The translations under genes were made by a program, and so were the position numbers. 64,000 bases of DNA. Origin: Simmondsia chinensis. Lineage: Eukaryota > Streptophyta > Magnoliopsida > Caryophyllales > Simmondsiaceae. Under the pieces are notes generated by a model. That model was not told the origin of the DNA, ran no database searches, and was given only the letters and a program-made list of their open reading frames with translations. Location of the stretch: positions 5,959,320 through 6,023,319 of the forward strand of contig JAGTTD010000007.1 of NCBI GenBank assembly GCA_018398585.1, given 5' to 3'. Positions within the stretch are counted from its first letter, which is position 1, and every line of letters starts with the position of its first letter. Shown here piece by piece: positions 44,581 through 56,683 of this stretch.

Positions 44581-47500
44581 TGTTTTAAAAGAGTGTTTTA
44601 AAACTGTCTACTCGCAAGCTTACGAGATCGCCTTAGCTAAATCGGGTATGCGGGTCTATCCGCAGGTAATCAGAGTTAAGTTGGATTTTGTTATTACGAG
44701 CGGTTGAGCGAGTTTTGAGTTGGTTTAAATGATTTGTTAACTAAAATAGCAAAATTGACGATAAACTAAAAGTGCCAATTCAATTGAGGTTAGTTCAGGG
44801 AATGAATTCAGGATAGTAGGATCGTTTTACTCGTATCCCGTCATTATATTCTACTATGACAATGATTTAGGAGGCTTAGGCTACAAGCACTAAGCTTGGG
44901 TTAGTATTTAAACTTGTTGGGAAAAAAAGTGAATTTTGTGGGAAAAATAAACTCTGATACCGATTGTTGGGTTCACAATTTTTCAACTGTGGTCACAACA
45001 AGGGGGACCTATTAATGCACTTAAAGTAGGAGACTCTTCTCTATACCTAAGCCCCCCGGTCGGAGAGTCACGCTTCGTGACACCTCATGTGCGAGAGTTC
45101 CCGGGAATAGGTTTATCTCTATAAACCCTTTGCCCTAATACCGATTGTTGGGACGAATTTTAAAAATTCTCCCTAATTTTTTAAAGTTTACGCAACGGAA
45201 AGGTTTAGAATTTATAATTCTAAACTTAGCACTGATTTAAAATTTCTAATTATAAATCTATATATTTAAATTCATGATTTAAATCTACAAATCTAAATTC
45301 TTAATTTAGATCTACAGGTCTTTTACTCTAATATATTTATAACAATACATAAGCTTAAACAGGCATAATAATGAATACTGTAAATAAATAGAAAAGCGAA
45401 AACTAAAAGAGAAAGGAAAGAAGAACATACCCGAAATTGTTCCAATAATAAAGAATACCAATAAAATTGAGATCCCGCGATCTTCTATGCAATGACCTCA
45501 AACTGCCCGGAGGGTGGGCTTCGAAAAATATTAAGCTGAGAAAAATTTTCAATGGAAAATTTTCTCTCCAATTAGGTCTCCGAAATAATTTTCAGAAACC
45601 CAAAAATTTAATTTCAATTGAATTTCTAAACCCCGAAATAGGTACCTCTATTTATAGTAGGTTACCGGAGCAAAAACAAACTAAAAAATTGATGTGGGAC
45701 ACGCATAAAAAACAAACAAAACGCAGCGTTTTGTACAACAAAATTATCAAAAAACCGCATTTCGTGGCTGAAAAATCTTTATTTTTTATTTTATACAGTG
45801 TGACACGTGGCGGTCAGCGATTTGCCCACGCACATTCACACGGATTAAGCCCTGGGGCCATCCAGCGTGCGACACGTGTTACACACTGATTCGTGCGTCC
45901 GCGTATACGTGGATTGTGGCCCGGGCTTTGAATTTCTGATTTTTTCTTTTGTTTTCCACATGTAAAAATTTATCTATGAATTTTTATTTTTCAAAATTAT
46001 TTTATTTAATAATTTTTCAATTTTCATTCATCTCATGAATTCTTTAATATTTTTTGATTGCAATAAATACAAAGGCTTGCACATGGATCTCAGGGACAAT
46101 TTAAATCTAGCTCCAAATGGGTTAAATTAATCATATCATAAAATAATTTAATTACCATTTAATTAGACTTAATTCAACTAAATAAATCTCACTGTACTCC
46201 AAACTTAAACTATTTATTCGATATCTCCCTAATAGATTGTATTGATAACAACAACCCCTCCACTAGATGTCCATTACAAAGGATAAATATAACTACTACC
46301 ATTATCCTTCTCACAAGTTTCTCCATTGCTTACTGACTCGCCTTTCACTGAATAATTCATTTATACTTGAACATATTCATAGTATAAATTCCAAATGTCA
46401 AACATTTGGAATACTTTGGCCAAAGTTTCCAAACTATTCAAATATCTGCGACTTAACTAAGGGGACATCTGTATCTCATAAGAGACTGTAGATTCCCTAT
46501 TAAATACCTGATCCTTGTCACACTTCATGCTGCTACCCAGTGTACATGAAAATTAAGTTATGCGTTTAAATCTTACTTATAGTACACCAAAGTAACTAAT
46601 GCTCTATGCACAAGTCCATAATACCCTCAGGATTTAGAGTCGTCGTTCAAACAGTACAACGTAAATCGCTCATCTTTGATAGTAGTCTAGAAATAAGTAA
46701 CCCATATGGTCCAACTCAGTGTGTCAATCTTATTAAACACACCAACCCAACACTTTTGGATCTCCATCCACATGACCAAGACAAATCATCTAAAGTGTCA
46801 CGTTATAATCTTAACATACAAGTGGTCTAAACTTGTCTTCGACTTCGAGCCTTTCAAACAACAATCCATACCATTTGTTCCAAGTCTATCAGTGGCTTAG
46901 TCTCATAAACCACTTAGAACAAACATGTAAATTGTAGTCTGATGACTACACCCATCTCATAGATGTCTCCCAAAAGAAACTAACATACAGTATAAATGCT
47001 CGCTTACACCAATTTAACTAAGAAATGACTGGGACTTTAATTTTATTTATTAATTAAAATAATATATCTTGAATAAATTTGAATTTCAGGACACTGTTCC
47101 CAACAAAATTAGGGCTTAGAGTAATGAACTATTCTAAAGGCTAACCTATTATATCACCCTACATGTAGCATAGGTTCTCTCATTAGCACTACTGAATTCT
47201 TTTCTTGCTCTTAATTTAATATTAAACCTGAATTAATACTTAAGTTAGGGTTTAGGGTAATGAAGTAATCTAAGGGCATAACCCATCATACCACCCCAGG
47301 TGTAGCATTGACTATATCAATAGCACCAACAAATTCCTTTGTCACTCCTAACCAAATATTAATTTGTATAAAAGATTGTGTTTAGGGTTGGGTACAACCT
47401 CAACCCTAACCACGGGCGAAAACAAGTCATGTTATGGTCTAGGCTACAAGCTCGTAGACTAACGCTAATAATTTGAAAATCTTAATATGGCTACAAGCTC

Positions 47501-47951
47501 ACACAAAGAAAACTAAACAACAATCATAAATTCCCTATAGGGGTGCATGTATAACGATAAGAAAACCATTGTTTACAATAAAATATAAATCTGGGATACG
47601 AATAGCTACCCGTCCTTTGTCCCTAAACTAAAAGTCTACTCCTCCATAGAAGTTTTAAACATCATGAAATCTAAGAAAGAAAACAATAATGATAAAACTA
47701 AGGATTTGAAGACTCCTCCAACTGATATTGGCATTGATCCTTGTTTTGATTCCCGCAATACTTCGACCACCTACGCTTCAGCGTTTGAGAACCTCTTAGA
47801 TCTCGTAGCGGTTTCGAGAATGAGAGGATGAGAGTAGGCATGGCAAAGATCCCTAAAACAATTAGGTATTCGATATTTAAAGCCATTGGGTCGTGCGCAT
47901 GTCATGCAGCATCCCCCTCTTTCTCCCCGTTGTTCTCCCCATATATATTGG

Positions 47952-47993
<42 letters not shown>

Positions 47994-48221
47994 CTATTTA
48001 AGTTACCGAATTACAACCCGATTGGTCCTTTTTCGTACATGTGGTCGGGTTTCTCAAAGTAGTCTTCAGTTATGCCTAATTTATGCTAATTATGCCTTTT
48101 TCAACCTTTGTTTACTCTATTACACTCAAAGCATTAATGTACCTAAATTACAACAAAACACACATGTAAAAGCCAAATATATCGCAAGAATGAATAATAA
48201 AATATGTAAATATAAGGCACA
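44581..48221 (-). repeat. left (3') LTR of the Athila/Tat-like element, with copia insertion
   Basis: 44581-44922 matches 52293-52620, and 47106-48221 matches 52621-53450 plus 56985-57228. The interruption at 44923-47105 is a copia LTR piece. A (TA)n tract occurs at 47950-47990. Open frames in it are incidental. Confidence 0.85.
44923..47105 (-). mobile_element. copia insertion: long LTR plus duplicated LTR/primer-site junction
   Basis: On the minus strand it starts TGTTGGGAACAGTGTCC (47105) and ends TTTTTTTCCCAACA (44923). Flanks are AAACT (44918-44922) and AAATT (47106-47110), a probable TSD. A single LTR of about 1.96 kb (45149-47105) has a minus-strand TATA box CTATAAATAG near 45647-45658. 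It is followed by ATCGGTATTAGGGC. About 170 bp later comes a second CCCAACA/ATCGGTATCAGAG junction (about 44963-44982). No coding region remains. Confidence 0.75.
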
Positions 48222-49714
48222 TCAACATCCCTAAACCCAATCTTTGCTTGTCCTCAAGCAAGATTTAGCTCAAACTAGCTAAAGATGGAAAATTTTGATC
48301 AAACATGTAGCAAGAATTAATTGCAAAAAATATTTCAGACATAATTGAAGGTATATTTGAGAGTAGAGAATGGTTAGGTAACGTTATTATTGTACTGGTT
48401 CTAACTTAAGTTCTCATGATTCACGTCTTTTTACTGGTGCATGAGTTTAAAACTTCTCTCCCCTTTTTCTTATTTCCAAACCCTCCAAATATAAGACGAA
48501 TAGAGAAAATAATCAAAAGAATCAATTATCCTAACCAGTTCACCCTAATCAATAATGAAATCACGAGGCTTCTCTTTTCTCTCTTGTTTCGCCCTTTTTA
48601 AACAGTCTGGCGTGTCTCCCTCAGACCCATGTAACGAGTTTTCGGTCGGTGACTCCCGATCCAGTTATAGTTCAAGGCACCGGGTGAAGTGCACCCCTCG
48701 GACCTAATGGCTCGGGTCTAAGGAATTCACTGTCTAATCCGTTAGTACATACCCTTTTTTTCTTTTTCTTTTTCATTAAGTATTAATGCTTATTATAGTG
48801 ACCTAGAGGGTTGATTCTTTTTAATCTTTCCCTATGGCCCATTTAGCGAGCTTTCGACCGGCAGCTCCCGACCTAGTTGGCTCAAGGTACCAGGTGTTAA
48901 GACACACCTACGAGCTTACTTGCTCGAGACATAGGGACTACAAAAACCAACGAGTCACTTTTTTTTTAATTTTTGGAGTCACTCAAGATATAGAGATAGC
49001 ACATGAATTTCAACATTATTATGAGCAAATTGTAGATTCTAATCCCTAAAGTTATTTCCATTATTACAACCTAAAAAGTATGATATGTTACACGCTTAAA
49101 AGTAAAAAGTAATAATCTCTTTCACGAGTTAAAAGAAAAAAATACAGATTCCAAATCAGATCTATAAATAATTTCATCACATAAATATTCCAATTATCGT
49201 AGTACATCTCAAGTTCGAACTTCAATATAACTCACCCTAATTCTATGCTAATCCATGCCAACAGCATAACTAATTTAAGCAAAAAATTGCTAAAAGGACA
49301 ATCAAGAGTTCACACCATACATGCTATCACCAAACCCAAACCTTGCATTGTCCTCAATGTAAAGTGATGAAAATAAATATAAGCAAGGAAAGGAACGAGA
49401 CAACCTGAGTTGTGGCATATTCAGCTAAACATGGTGAGCAAATCCAAAAGGAAAGACAGAAGTAGCAAGCTGCAATCAAAGACATAAAAGATAGGATACT
49501 AAATAGACTTGTTAGTAGTGTTAGAAATAAAGAACATACAACTATTTAGAAAAAGAGAAACAAAGTTAGCATGGGAGGGATAACAAAAAGGATCTGCAAT
49601 TGAAAGAGAGTTCACGCTAAAAAACAAATTAAAACTAAACTAAGGGTAGGTTGGGTTGCCTCCGAATAGCGCTCAGTTTAACATCTTCAGCCGGACGCAT
49701 TTTAGAGCACAAGA
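48222..49714 (-). other. non-coding 3' region of the Athila/Tat-like element
   Basis: Contains TTGCTTGTCCTCAAGCAA (48245-48262), a hairpin-forming motif conserved near the 3' LTR of such elements, next to the PPT region. Two diverged blocks (about 48610-48725 and 48838-48940) share GAGCTTTCGACCGGCAGCTCCCGA-like and GGCACCGGGT-like wording. GGGTTGCCTCCGAATAGCGCTC at 49654-49675 is another phrase typical of this lineage. No RT or integrase motif was found on either strand. Confidence 0.6.
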
Positions 49715-50350
49715 TCAAAAAAAATTCGAGGCAATGTCTGCCATAGAACTCAGGTCATCGTTTCTAGACCTGTGACTATCAAGGAGGAAAACATTACCAG
49801 CATTAGGGTTGTGAATCTCTATCCTACCAAGTGTGGGTGATGACGCACAGCTATTGACATAGACAGGGACACTATTACACTCCGCACTTGTAGTAGAATC
49901 GGGCTTAACCGACTCTACCAAATGATCAACATCATCAACCCTATAGCATTCCAACTCATTCTCAGTCTCAAGGTGCCGAATAGAGTTCGAGACCTTCAAT
50001 TTTCCCTTGAGGTTTCCAAAAGAAACCTCTAACACTCCCATCCTACAGTGAATCACAGCGTCGGCCGTTGCTAGAAGCGGTCGACCTAGAATAATAGGAG
50101 CGTTCTGCTTTTGCCTAGGAGTAGGGTCTATATTTAAGACAATAAAATCAACACGAAACACAAACTTGTCAACCTTGACGAATACATCTTCCACTATCCC
50201 ACGAGGTACCCGCTCTGTCCTATCAGCCAGCTAAAGTGTAACATGAGTTGGCTTAAGGTCTCCTATACCAAATTCCGGAAAGACTGAGTAATGGATGAGG
50301 TTTACACTCGCTCACACTCGCTCCTAGATCTAGCAAGGCTTAGCTGGTGT
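49715..50350 (-). pseudogene. gypsy (Athila/Tat-like) protease
   Basis: The aspartic protease of the gag-pol polyprotein, which would mature gag. The active-site block ALLDLGASV is readable at about 50313-50341. A small duplication (CGCTCACACTCGCTC) follows it. The 159-codon open frame (49715-50194) continues with EDVFVKVDKFVFRVDFIVLN and then PIILGRPLLATADAVIHC, the flap-to-GRPLLAT pattern of this lineage. The frame ends without entering RT. Breaks between the active site and the open frame make it non-functional. Confidence 0.8.
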
Positions 50351-51417
50351 AACGCTCTCCTAAGACAAATGGAACCGTAAAAGCGTCAAGGTCTCGAAAC
50401 TTGGGTGGAGCACCGATGTACAATGCTACTCACCTTCTTGGTGAGCTGGACCCTCTTTGGATATGCACTTGTGCGCGCTTCTTTTTTGGTGCAAAGGTCC
50501 TTAAGGAACTTGGCATACATAGGAATATGTTTAATAGCTTTAGATCAATGGCAAGTTGATCTTCACGTCCTTAAGCACATCTATGAGCTCAGTCCTCTTT
50601 CGGTCGTCCTTCTTTTTTGGTCCTCTAAGGACCGCTGGAAAAGGGACACCAGGTTCAGCAAACCTATCTCTTGGGCCCTCCCTGCCAGCAGTGGGGGGAG
50701 GGGTCCATGCTTTCCTTTTCAACCTCGACCTCCACATCTCTAAGGTTCCCCTCCCCAGACACTGACACAACCTGAACTTACTCGGGTGGACACAAGTTAG
50801 GGTTAGAACTAGTTGACCCCGCTGAAATTGTGAGAGGTTGGGAGGGTGACCTCCCTTCCTCTCGCCTATGAAGTGCTTGGGCCAATTGTCCTATCTAGTC
50901 TTTTAATCTGGCTATGAACTGAGAATGGGACCGGACCAGTTATGAGTTGTCCTCCATGAATCGAAGCATATGCTTCTCGAATTGAGAAGAAAATCTTGGA
51001 GGTGGGGGAGGAGGGTCAGCATGTAAAACAAGGAGGGTAAGTTGAGAGATATACCTTTGCCCTCCCAAAAAGGCAGGAAGGTGTGCATTACCTACTATAC
51101 CAAGATTTTGTTGTTGCATGGGTGAATTCTGATGGTCGTTCTGTCTCCACAAGAAATTTGAGTGGTTGCGCCGTCCATAATTATAAGTGTTTGAGAACGG
51201 GTCACAGTTCTTCAAAAATCCTTGCGCCACAAATACCTGTTCCTGCACAAATTCGGGAAATTGTAAAGCGTAAAGGCAACAAGTACAGAATGGTCAGCGC
51301 TATTACAAATGCTACAAGTGTTGGCAGCTTATGATGACTCAGCAACATTAATTACATGCACATTAGCAGGATTGGCCTGAGATGCCAAGATCTGATCAAC
51401 TTTCCTACTAACCGTTT
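50351..51417 (-). pseudogene. gag C-terminal and linker region of the gypsy element
   Basis: Broken frames with recognisable pieces: DPFSNTYNYGRRNHSNFLWR and QNDHQNSPMQQQNL (50940-51248), then RTELIDVLKDVKINLPLI (50540-50593). The Lys/Arg-rich part precedes protease as in intact Athila/Tat gag. Frameshifts separate the pieces. Confidence 0.7.
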
Positions 51418-52140
51418 CTAACTTAAATGGGATGTCATCATTTGGTGCCACCCCATAGGCACCATGTGCACCTCCCCTAACCATCCTAGCAAATGAGGCC
51501 TAGTCAAGGGTATGCTCACTAAGATGCTCAAAAAGGTTCCATGCTTCATCCTCATCCTGTTGGTTAAATGCTCCCCCACATGAAGCATTAACCATCTGTT
51601 TGTAGGACACAGTGAGTCCATCAAAAAAATTTTGGAGCAGAGCCCACTTAGGCTATGGTGGGGACAACTTCTAAGGAGCTCCTTAAGTCTGTCCCAACTT
51701 TCATAAAATTGTTCCCGATCCTTTTGTTCGAAACTACTAATTGCACGCCTAATAGCCATAGTTATGGCTTTAGGATAAAACTTGATCTGGAACTTTTGTT
51801 GGAGGTCAGCCCAAGTGGCGATTTCACCTCTCGAAAGAAATTGAAACCAACTTTTGGCTATGTCCTTTAACGAGAATGGAAAAAGACGTAGCCTAATAGC
51901 ATCGGTTGAGATGTCTTGATAGTGAGAAGTTTTGTAAATTTCTAAAATTTCTATAAACGCATCAAGGTACTCGTATGGGCTCTCTATCAGCTTCCTGTAG
52001 AAAGTAGGAAGCATGTTGATGATCTCGGGCTTAATCTCGAAGCTTGCATTACCCACGGTAGGTAACACAACTCTAGCAGGGGCGACATACGTTTGAGGGA
52101 CAAAGTGGTCTCCATTAGTACACGGTACGAAATTAGCCAT
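51418..52140 (-). pseudogene. gypsy gag (retrotransposon gag domain)
   Basis: The ATG at 52140 gives MANFVPCTNGDHFVPQTYV. It is followed by ASFEIKPEIINMLPTFYRKL, ESPYEYLDAFIEI, LRLFPFSLKDIAKSWFQFL, ATWADLQQKFQIKFYPKA and EQFYESWDRLKELLRSCPHH. This is the standard order for gypsy gag of the Athila/Tat type. After SCPHH the reading frame shifts, so the last 80 or so residues of the open frame are out of phase with the conserved sequence, which continues in another frame. The open frame extends 21 codons upstream of this ATG, but that part is hydrophobic leader-like and not family-like. Confidence 0.85.
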
Positions 52141-52263
52141 AATGGGAAAAAGATTAAAATAAATAAATGAACAAATAAAAATAAACAAAAAAGAGAAAAA
52201 CAAAGACGAATAAGTAAGATGAAAAATAACTCGTTAATTTTTAAATCAACTTAGCCTACAGAC

Positions 52264-52281
52264 TGCCCGGTACGGAAGCCA
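52264..52281 (-). other. primer binding site (tRNA-Asp-like)
   Basis: The minus strand reads TGGCTTCCGTACCGGGCA, about 14 of 18 matching the TGGCGCCGTTGCCGGGGA site used by Athila/Tat/Ogre elements. It is 11 bases inside the 5' LTR. Confidence 0.6.
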
Positions 52282-53554
52282 AAAACTTGATTTGTTTTAC
52301 AAGAGTGTTTTAAAACCGTCTACTCGCAAGCGTACGAGATTGTCATAGCTAAATCGGGTATACAGGTCGTATCTGCAGGGAATTGGAGTTACGTCGAATT
52401 TTGTTATTAACGAGCAGTTGAAATCGAGTTTTGAGTTAGTTTAAATGATTTGTTAACTAAAATAGCAAAACTAACGATAAACTAAAAGAGTCAATTCAAT
52501 TTTGTTTAGTTCAAGGAATGAATTCAGGGTAGTTTCACTCATATCTCGTCATTACATTCTACTATTACAATAGTTTAGGAGGCTTAGGCTACAAGCACGA
52601 GCCTGGGTTAGTATTTAAACTCAGGCTTAGGATAATAAACTAGTCTAAAGGCATAACCTATCATATCACCTTACGTGTAGCATAGGTTCTCTCCTTAGCA
52701 CTACTTAATTCCTTTCTTGCTCCTAATTTAATATTAAACCTGAATTAATGCTTAAGTTAGGGTTTAAGGTAATGAAGTAGTCTAAGAGCATAGCCTATCA
52801 TATCACCCTAGGTGTAGCATTGACTATCAATAGCACTAACAAATTCCTTTATCAGTCCTAACCAAATATGAATTTGTATAAAAGATTATGTTTAGAGTTG
52901 GGTACAACCTCAACCCTAACCACGTGTGAAAACCAGTTATGTTATGGTCTAGGCTACAAGCTCGTAGACTAACGCTAATAATTTAAAAATCTTAATATGG
53001 CTACAAGCTCACACAAAGAAAACCAAACAACGATCATAAATTTCCCACAGGGGTGCGTATATAACATAACGAAACCATTTTTTACAATAAAATATAAATT
53101 TGGGATGCGGACGGTTACTTGTCCTTCATCCCTCAACTAAAAGTCTACTCCTCCATAGGAGTTCTAAACATCAGGAAATCTAAGAAAGAAAAAAATAATA
53201 ATAAAATTAAGGATTTGAAGACTCCCCTAATTGATGTTGACGTTGATCGTTGCTTTGATTCCTCCAGTACTCCTACCACTTGCGCTTCGGCATTTGAGAA
53301 CCCCATGGATCTCATAGAGGCTTCGTGAAGGAGAGGATAAGAGGAGGCGTGGCAAAAGATCTCTAAAACAATTAGATATTCGATATTTAAAGCCGTTGGG
53401 TCATGGGCATATCATGCGGCGTCCCCCTCTTTCTCCCTGTCGTTCTCCCTATATATATATATATATGTATACATATATGTATATACATATATATATGTGT
53501 ATATATATAGTTGAATGTTGCTTTTTAAATTTTTGAAGATATAGTATTTCTTCA

Positions 53555-53772
53555 ACATTTCAATATTCTATAAGTTTCAATTTCAACCTGTAACTTTAAT
53601 TTCTGTATTTCAATCTTGTGTTTGTAATCAATCTGTAAATTTCAATAAATTCTCCCTCTTTCTCGTCTTCCTTTCTCATCCTCTTCTGTCTGCTCCTCCC
53701 CGCTCCAGGTCCTTCCCCCAGCTGGTATCAGAGCCAAGTTAGAAGGAGCTTTCCACAGTAATTTCACAGTTT
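53555..53772 (+). repeat. inverted copy of the viral leader and primer site
   Basis: Contains CTGGTATCAGAGCCAAG (about 53721-53737) on the + strand. It is the reverse complement, with some differences, of 55632-55862, which has the same primer site on the minus strand. Confidence 0.85.
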
Positions 53773-53812
53773 TATTATTTAATTTCTGAGGTATTGGTTT
53801 GATGGTTGGAGG

Positions 53813-54469
53813 TTATAAGGGTTTTTGATTATTTAATTGAGTATGTATTATATTTAATTGATCTGATATTGTTTTGAGATTTAAGGTTTGAAAATTATTT
53901 TGTTCATAAATTTTGTTTAAATTTTTGATTGTGGGTACTTCATCTTTGTCTTCTCTTCTCTGGTGAAAGGGAGTGGCTTGAACTTCTTTATTTTGAACAT
54001 TGATTATTAAATCTTTTGGAGGAGAATGGATTGTTTGAATTATTTGGCCATCTGTTGTGAGCCATTTGGTTGTCAAATTTGTATGGACATTTATTGAGTT
54101 TTGAAGAAATGGATTTGGAATTTGATTTCTTGACGTAAACGATTCGAACCATATGAAAAAGGGAATATTGCATTTTAATTGATTCAGTTCTTTGTAATAG
54201 GTTTCTCTTATTTTGATTGTACTTTCTTTTGTAAATGTTTGAAAAAATAATTGTCTTTGAGCTTCATTTTGTTTGGATTCAAAGTCATTACTTAAGAATT
54301 CTTTGTCGATTGTAAAATCCTTTGTCAAAATATTTATTGAGGGAGGACGCATTTGAGAGGCAGTTGGGGAGTTTGGACTTGAAAAAGAGTTTGAAAAAGA
54401 ATTAGTTTGGAAAACTGGTTCTGCAAGAGGAGGGTTAAAACGAATTCCTCCAAATCTTGATGTATTCAA
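53813..54469 (-). pseudogene. caulimovirid polyprotein segment downstream of the movement domain
   Basis: 218-codon frame in the same register as the two upstream viral frames. Asn/Gln/Ser-rich with blocks FTIDKEFLSNDFESKQNEAQ and FFIWFESFTS. I place it by position and style in the region that follows the movement domain, and I cannot assign a precise function. It ends 40 bases before the inverted leader copy. Confidence 0.55.
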
Positions 54470-54562
54470 GTTTGAATGATTTGAATTTTAATGGTAATCA
54501 TCTTCTCTTTGGGTAGGTAGAGAAGAGGTTGAGTATCTTGAAGATTCTGGATAGGTTGAATT

Positions 54563-55414
54563 TTAAATTGTTGTTTGTTGGCCTGAAGCAAATTGTATGG
54601 TAACTTTGCAATCAGGTTCTTCTATAATTCTTTGAACTTGTCTTTGAGTGATGTTTCTGGGAGGTTGAGGGTTCTCAATCTTCCAGATGTCTGGAATGGT
54701 TATTTCATTCCATTTCAGGCGTTTTGGAATGTAAGTTGCTACATGGTCGCCTTGAACTTCTAATAAAAGTGTTTCTCCAGGTGGAGATTGTTTGAGACAT
54801 CTTGGATTTAATTGACTTCCTAGAAGTCTGAAGTAAATCCTGTAGATTAAAGCAAAATTTTTTCTGCTTTCTTTGATCTCAATATTTGGCATATGGATAT
54901 CTAGTGTTAGAGTATCCATGATTGTGGGATCTTGAAGATCAACAGAAAAGTTCGGATAACAGTTGAAGTAGATCGGACCATTGTGCAAATTTGTTTGAAC
55001 AATTGCTAAAAGGGATTCTTCAAATTTTAAAAATGTTGAATCTCTTAAAGCTAACATAACGAGTTGGTTAACTTGAACTAAACGATAGTGTATGTATTGA
55101 AAACCTTTTGAAATATACTTTTGAAGAGATAAGTTTGAAAGTAATTAAACCGTTTGAGCTTCTTTTTCAATTGACATTGACTGTTCATAAGTTTTGCAAG
55201 AAAAAGCCAATTTGAAATCAAAATGCCCAATTTGATAAATTGATTTGAAATTTTCACTTGGAATACTCCAATTGATCATTTCTTTTCGGTTTGAAACTTC
55301 TTTTGAGATTTCTTTTGAATTAATTGTTCTTTGAGTGTTTGAAGAGTTTGAACTGTTAATGGGTTGATTTGAAAATAGTCTTCTAAAAGATCCTGCAACT
55401 CTAGACCTTGACAT
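54563..55414 (-). pseudogene. caulimovirid movement protein-like region
   Basis: Two open frames in one register (55145-55414 and 54563-55057) separated by in-frame stops. The first starts MSRSRVAGSFRRLF at 55414, about 260 bases after the primer site. The second has the movement-protein-type blocks GIVQTNL-like AIVQTNLHNGPIYFNCYPNF and YRIYFRLLG. Movement proteins of this family open plasmodesmata for virus spread. The stop codons at 55145-55147 and 54563-54565 and the missing remainder of the genome mean this copy is broken. Confidence 0.75.
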
Positions 55415-55675
55415 GGTTAGAACTGTAGTTGTACGGACTTCAACAATTACTTGACAGTCCTACTATTTAACACTACTGAGAACGAATTTTACTATTTAGC
55501 ACTGTTGAGAACGGGAACACAAGGGTAACAGTAACGGGAACACCTTCACACGGCTTACCAACGCTACACCCAAGCTTACCAACGCTCCTAATAGGTGTTT
55601 TAATAGCAAAATTGCTCCTACCAGGTGCTTAACAGTATTTCAGTGAAATTACTGTTGAAAGCTCCTTCTAACTTG

Positions 55676-55692
55676 GCTCTGATACCAGCTAG
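55676..55692 (-). other. viral primer binding site (tRNA-Met)
   Basis: The minus strand reads CTGGTATCAGAGCCAAG, matching the initiator tRNA-Met complement used for minus-strand DNA synthesis by caulimovirids. Confidence 0.8.
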
Positions 55693-56239
55693 GGGAAGGA
55701 CCGGTAGTGGGGAGGAGTAGACAGAAAAGGATGAGAAAGGAGGACAAGAAAGAGGGAGAATTTAATGAAATTTACAGATTGATTACAAACATAAGATTGA
55801 AATACAGAAATTAAAGTTACAGGTTGAAATTGAAACTTACAGAATATTGAAATTGGAGACTTGAATACAAATCACAAGCTTACAAGAGAAAGTAAAAGAA
55901 AAGGTTTTTGTGTGTTTGTTTTGCTTTTCTAATTTTCTCTGAATTTGGACCTGCCTTGAAATGGGGGTCTGAAGCTCCTTACATGGCCTTCAGAATTGAA
56001 TTGCAATTGAGAAATTTTGAAGTCCGGGACAGCTGGGCTTCAATTATTGATCTTGAACAGTGAAATTGAATGATTGCAACAGTAACTGGGCAGCTAGACG
56101 TCCTTGCAACAGTGACTGCTACAGTAAATTTGACCTTGCTACATTGACTTGTCTGGTGGAATCAAATCAACTGTAATTGAATTATTGAAGAGGTTGCGTC
56201 ATTGCATGCGTCATCTTGAATTATTGGAGAAGATTGAAA

Positions 56240-56640
56240 GGATCAGTCTGAGATGAGCTGGCATCATCACTTTCGTCACCATCAGATGCATCTTGAATTT
56301 GTTAAATCAGTTGGGCTAAAAGGTTTTTTGAAATTTTTGCCTTTGGTTTGGATTTTGAAGAAGAGCTTGAATCTGAAGTCTTTTGAGGATGAATCTTTGA
56401 AGGTGTTGAAGATCCCTGAGGAAGAGCTTGAACATTTTTGTTTTTCGTTTTGAAGAATTTGGAAAGTATTTCAGTGGAACAGTCACGTTCTACCTCATAC
56501 CTATCCCACCATTTGATCCTGTACTCACGAACAATGGAAAAGGGGTAAGGAGGCTCAAAAAATTGAGAATGTGAGTAAGACCATCACAGGATCCATGGAA
56601 TTTGAAGATTTGAATGAAAGCTGGTGATTTTATCAAGAAA
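56240..56640 (-). pseudogene. caulimovirid upstream coding remnant
   Basis: The minus strand carries a short block with WWDRYE-like and VTVPLKYFPNSSK wording, followed by a Lys/Ser-rich stretch, before the viral leader. In a circular genome this would be the end of the last open frame. Frameshifted; assignment tentative. Confidence 0.4.
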
Positions 56641-56683
56641 ATGGTGCTGTTCAAGAAATACTATATATATATATATATATAGG

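Larger units (their letters stand above)
53511..56655 (-). mobile_element. endogenous caulimovirid (pararetrovirus) fragment
   Basis: A rearranged piece of a plant pararetrovirus, bounded by (TA)n tracts (53450-53510 and 56661-56680). On the minus strand the order is a coding remnant (about 56640-56240), a long AT-rich leader with a tRNA-Met primer site (55676-55692), then movement-protein-like frames (55414 down to 53813). At the left end a second leader copy with its own primer site lies in opposite orientation (about 53555-53772). Flanking coding capacity is incomplete: no protease, RT or RNase H was found. The genus is not certain; Petuvirus/Florendovirus-like is a guess from movement protein position and TA-repeat integration. 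Confidence 0.75.

Noticed and set aside
45467..45889. 140-codon + strand frame as a gene
   Set aside because: It lies inside the copia LTR opposite to the direction of its TATA box and has no family features.
50405..50770. Overlapping frames of 69-112 codons on both strands
   Set aside because: The + strand frames are antisense shadows of the gag-protease linker. Only the minus-strand wording (IDVLKDVKINLPL) fits the gypsy polyprotein.
53511..55900. Reading the two primer sites and similar ends as LTRs of a retrotransposon
   Set aside because: The two similar ends are inverted, not direct, and the encoded frames look like caulimovirid movement protein and not gag-pol.
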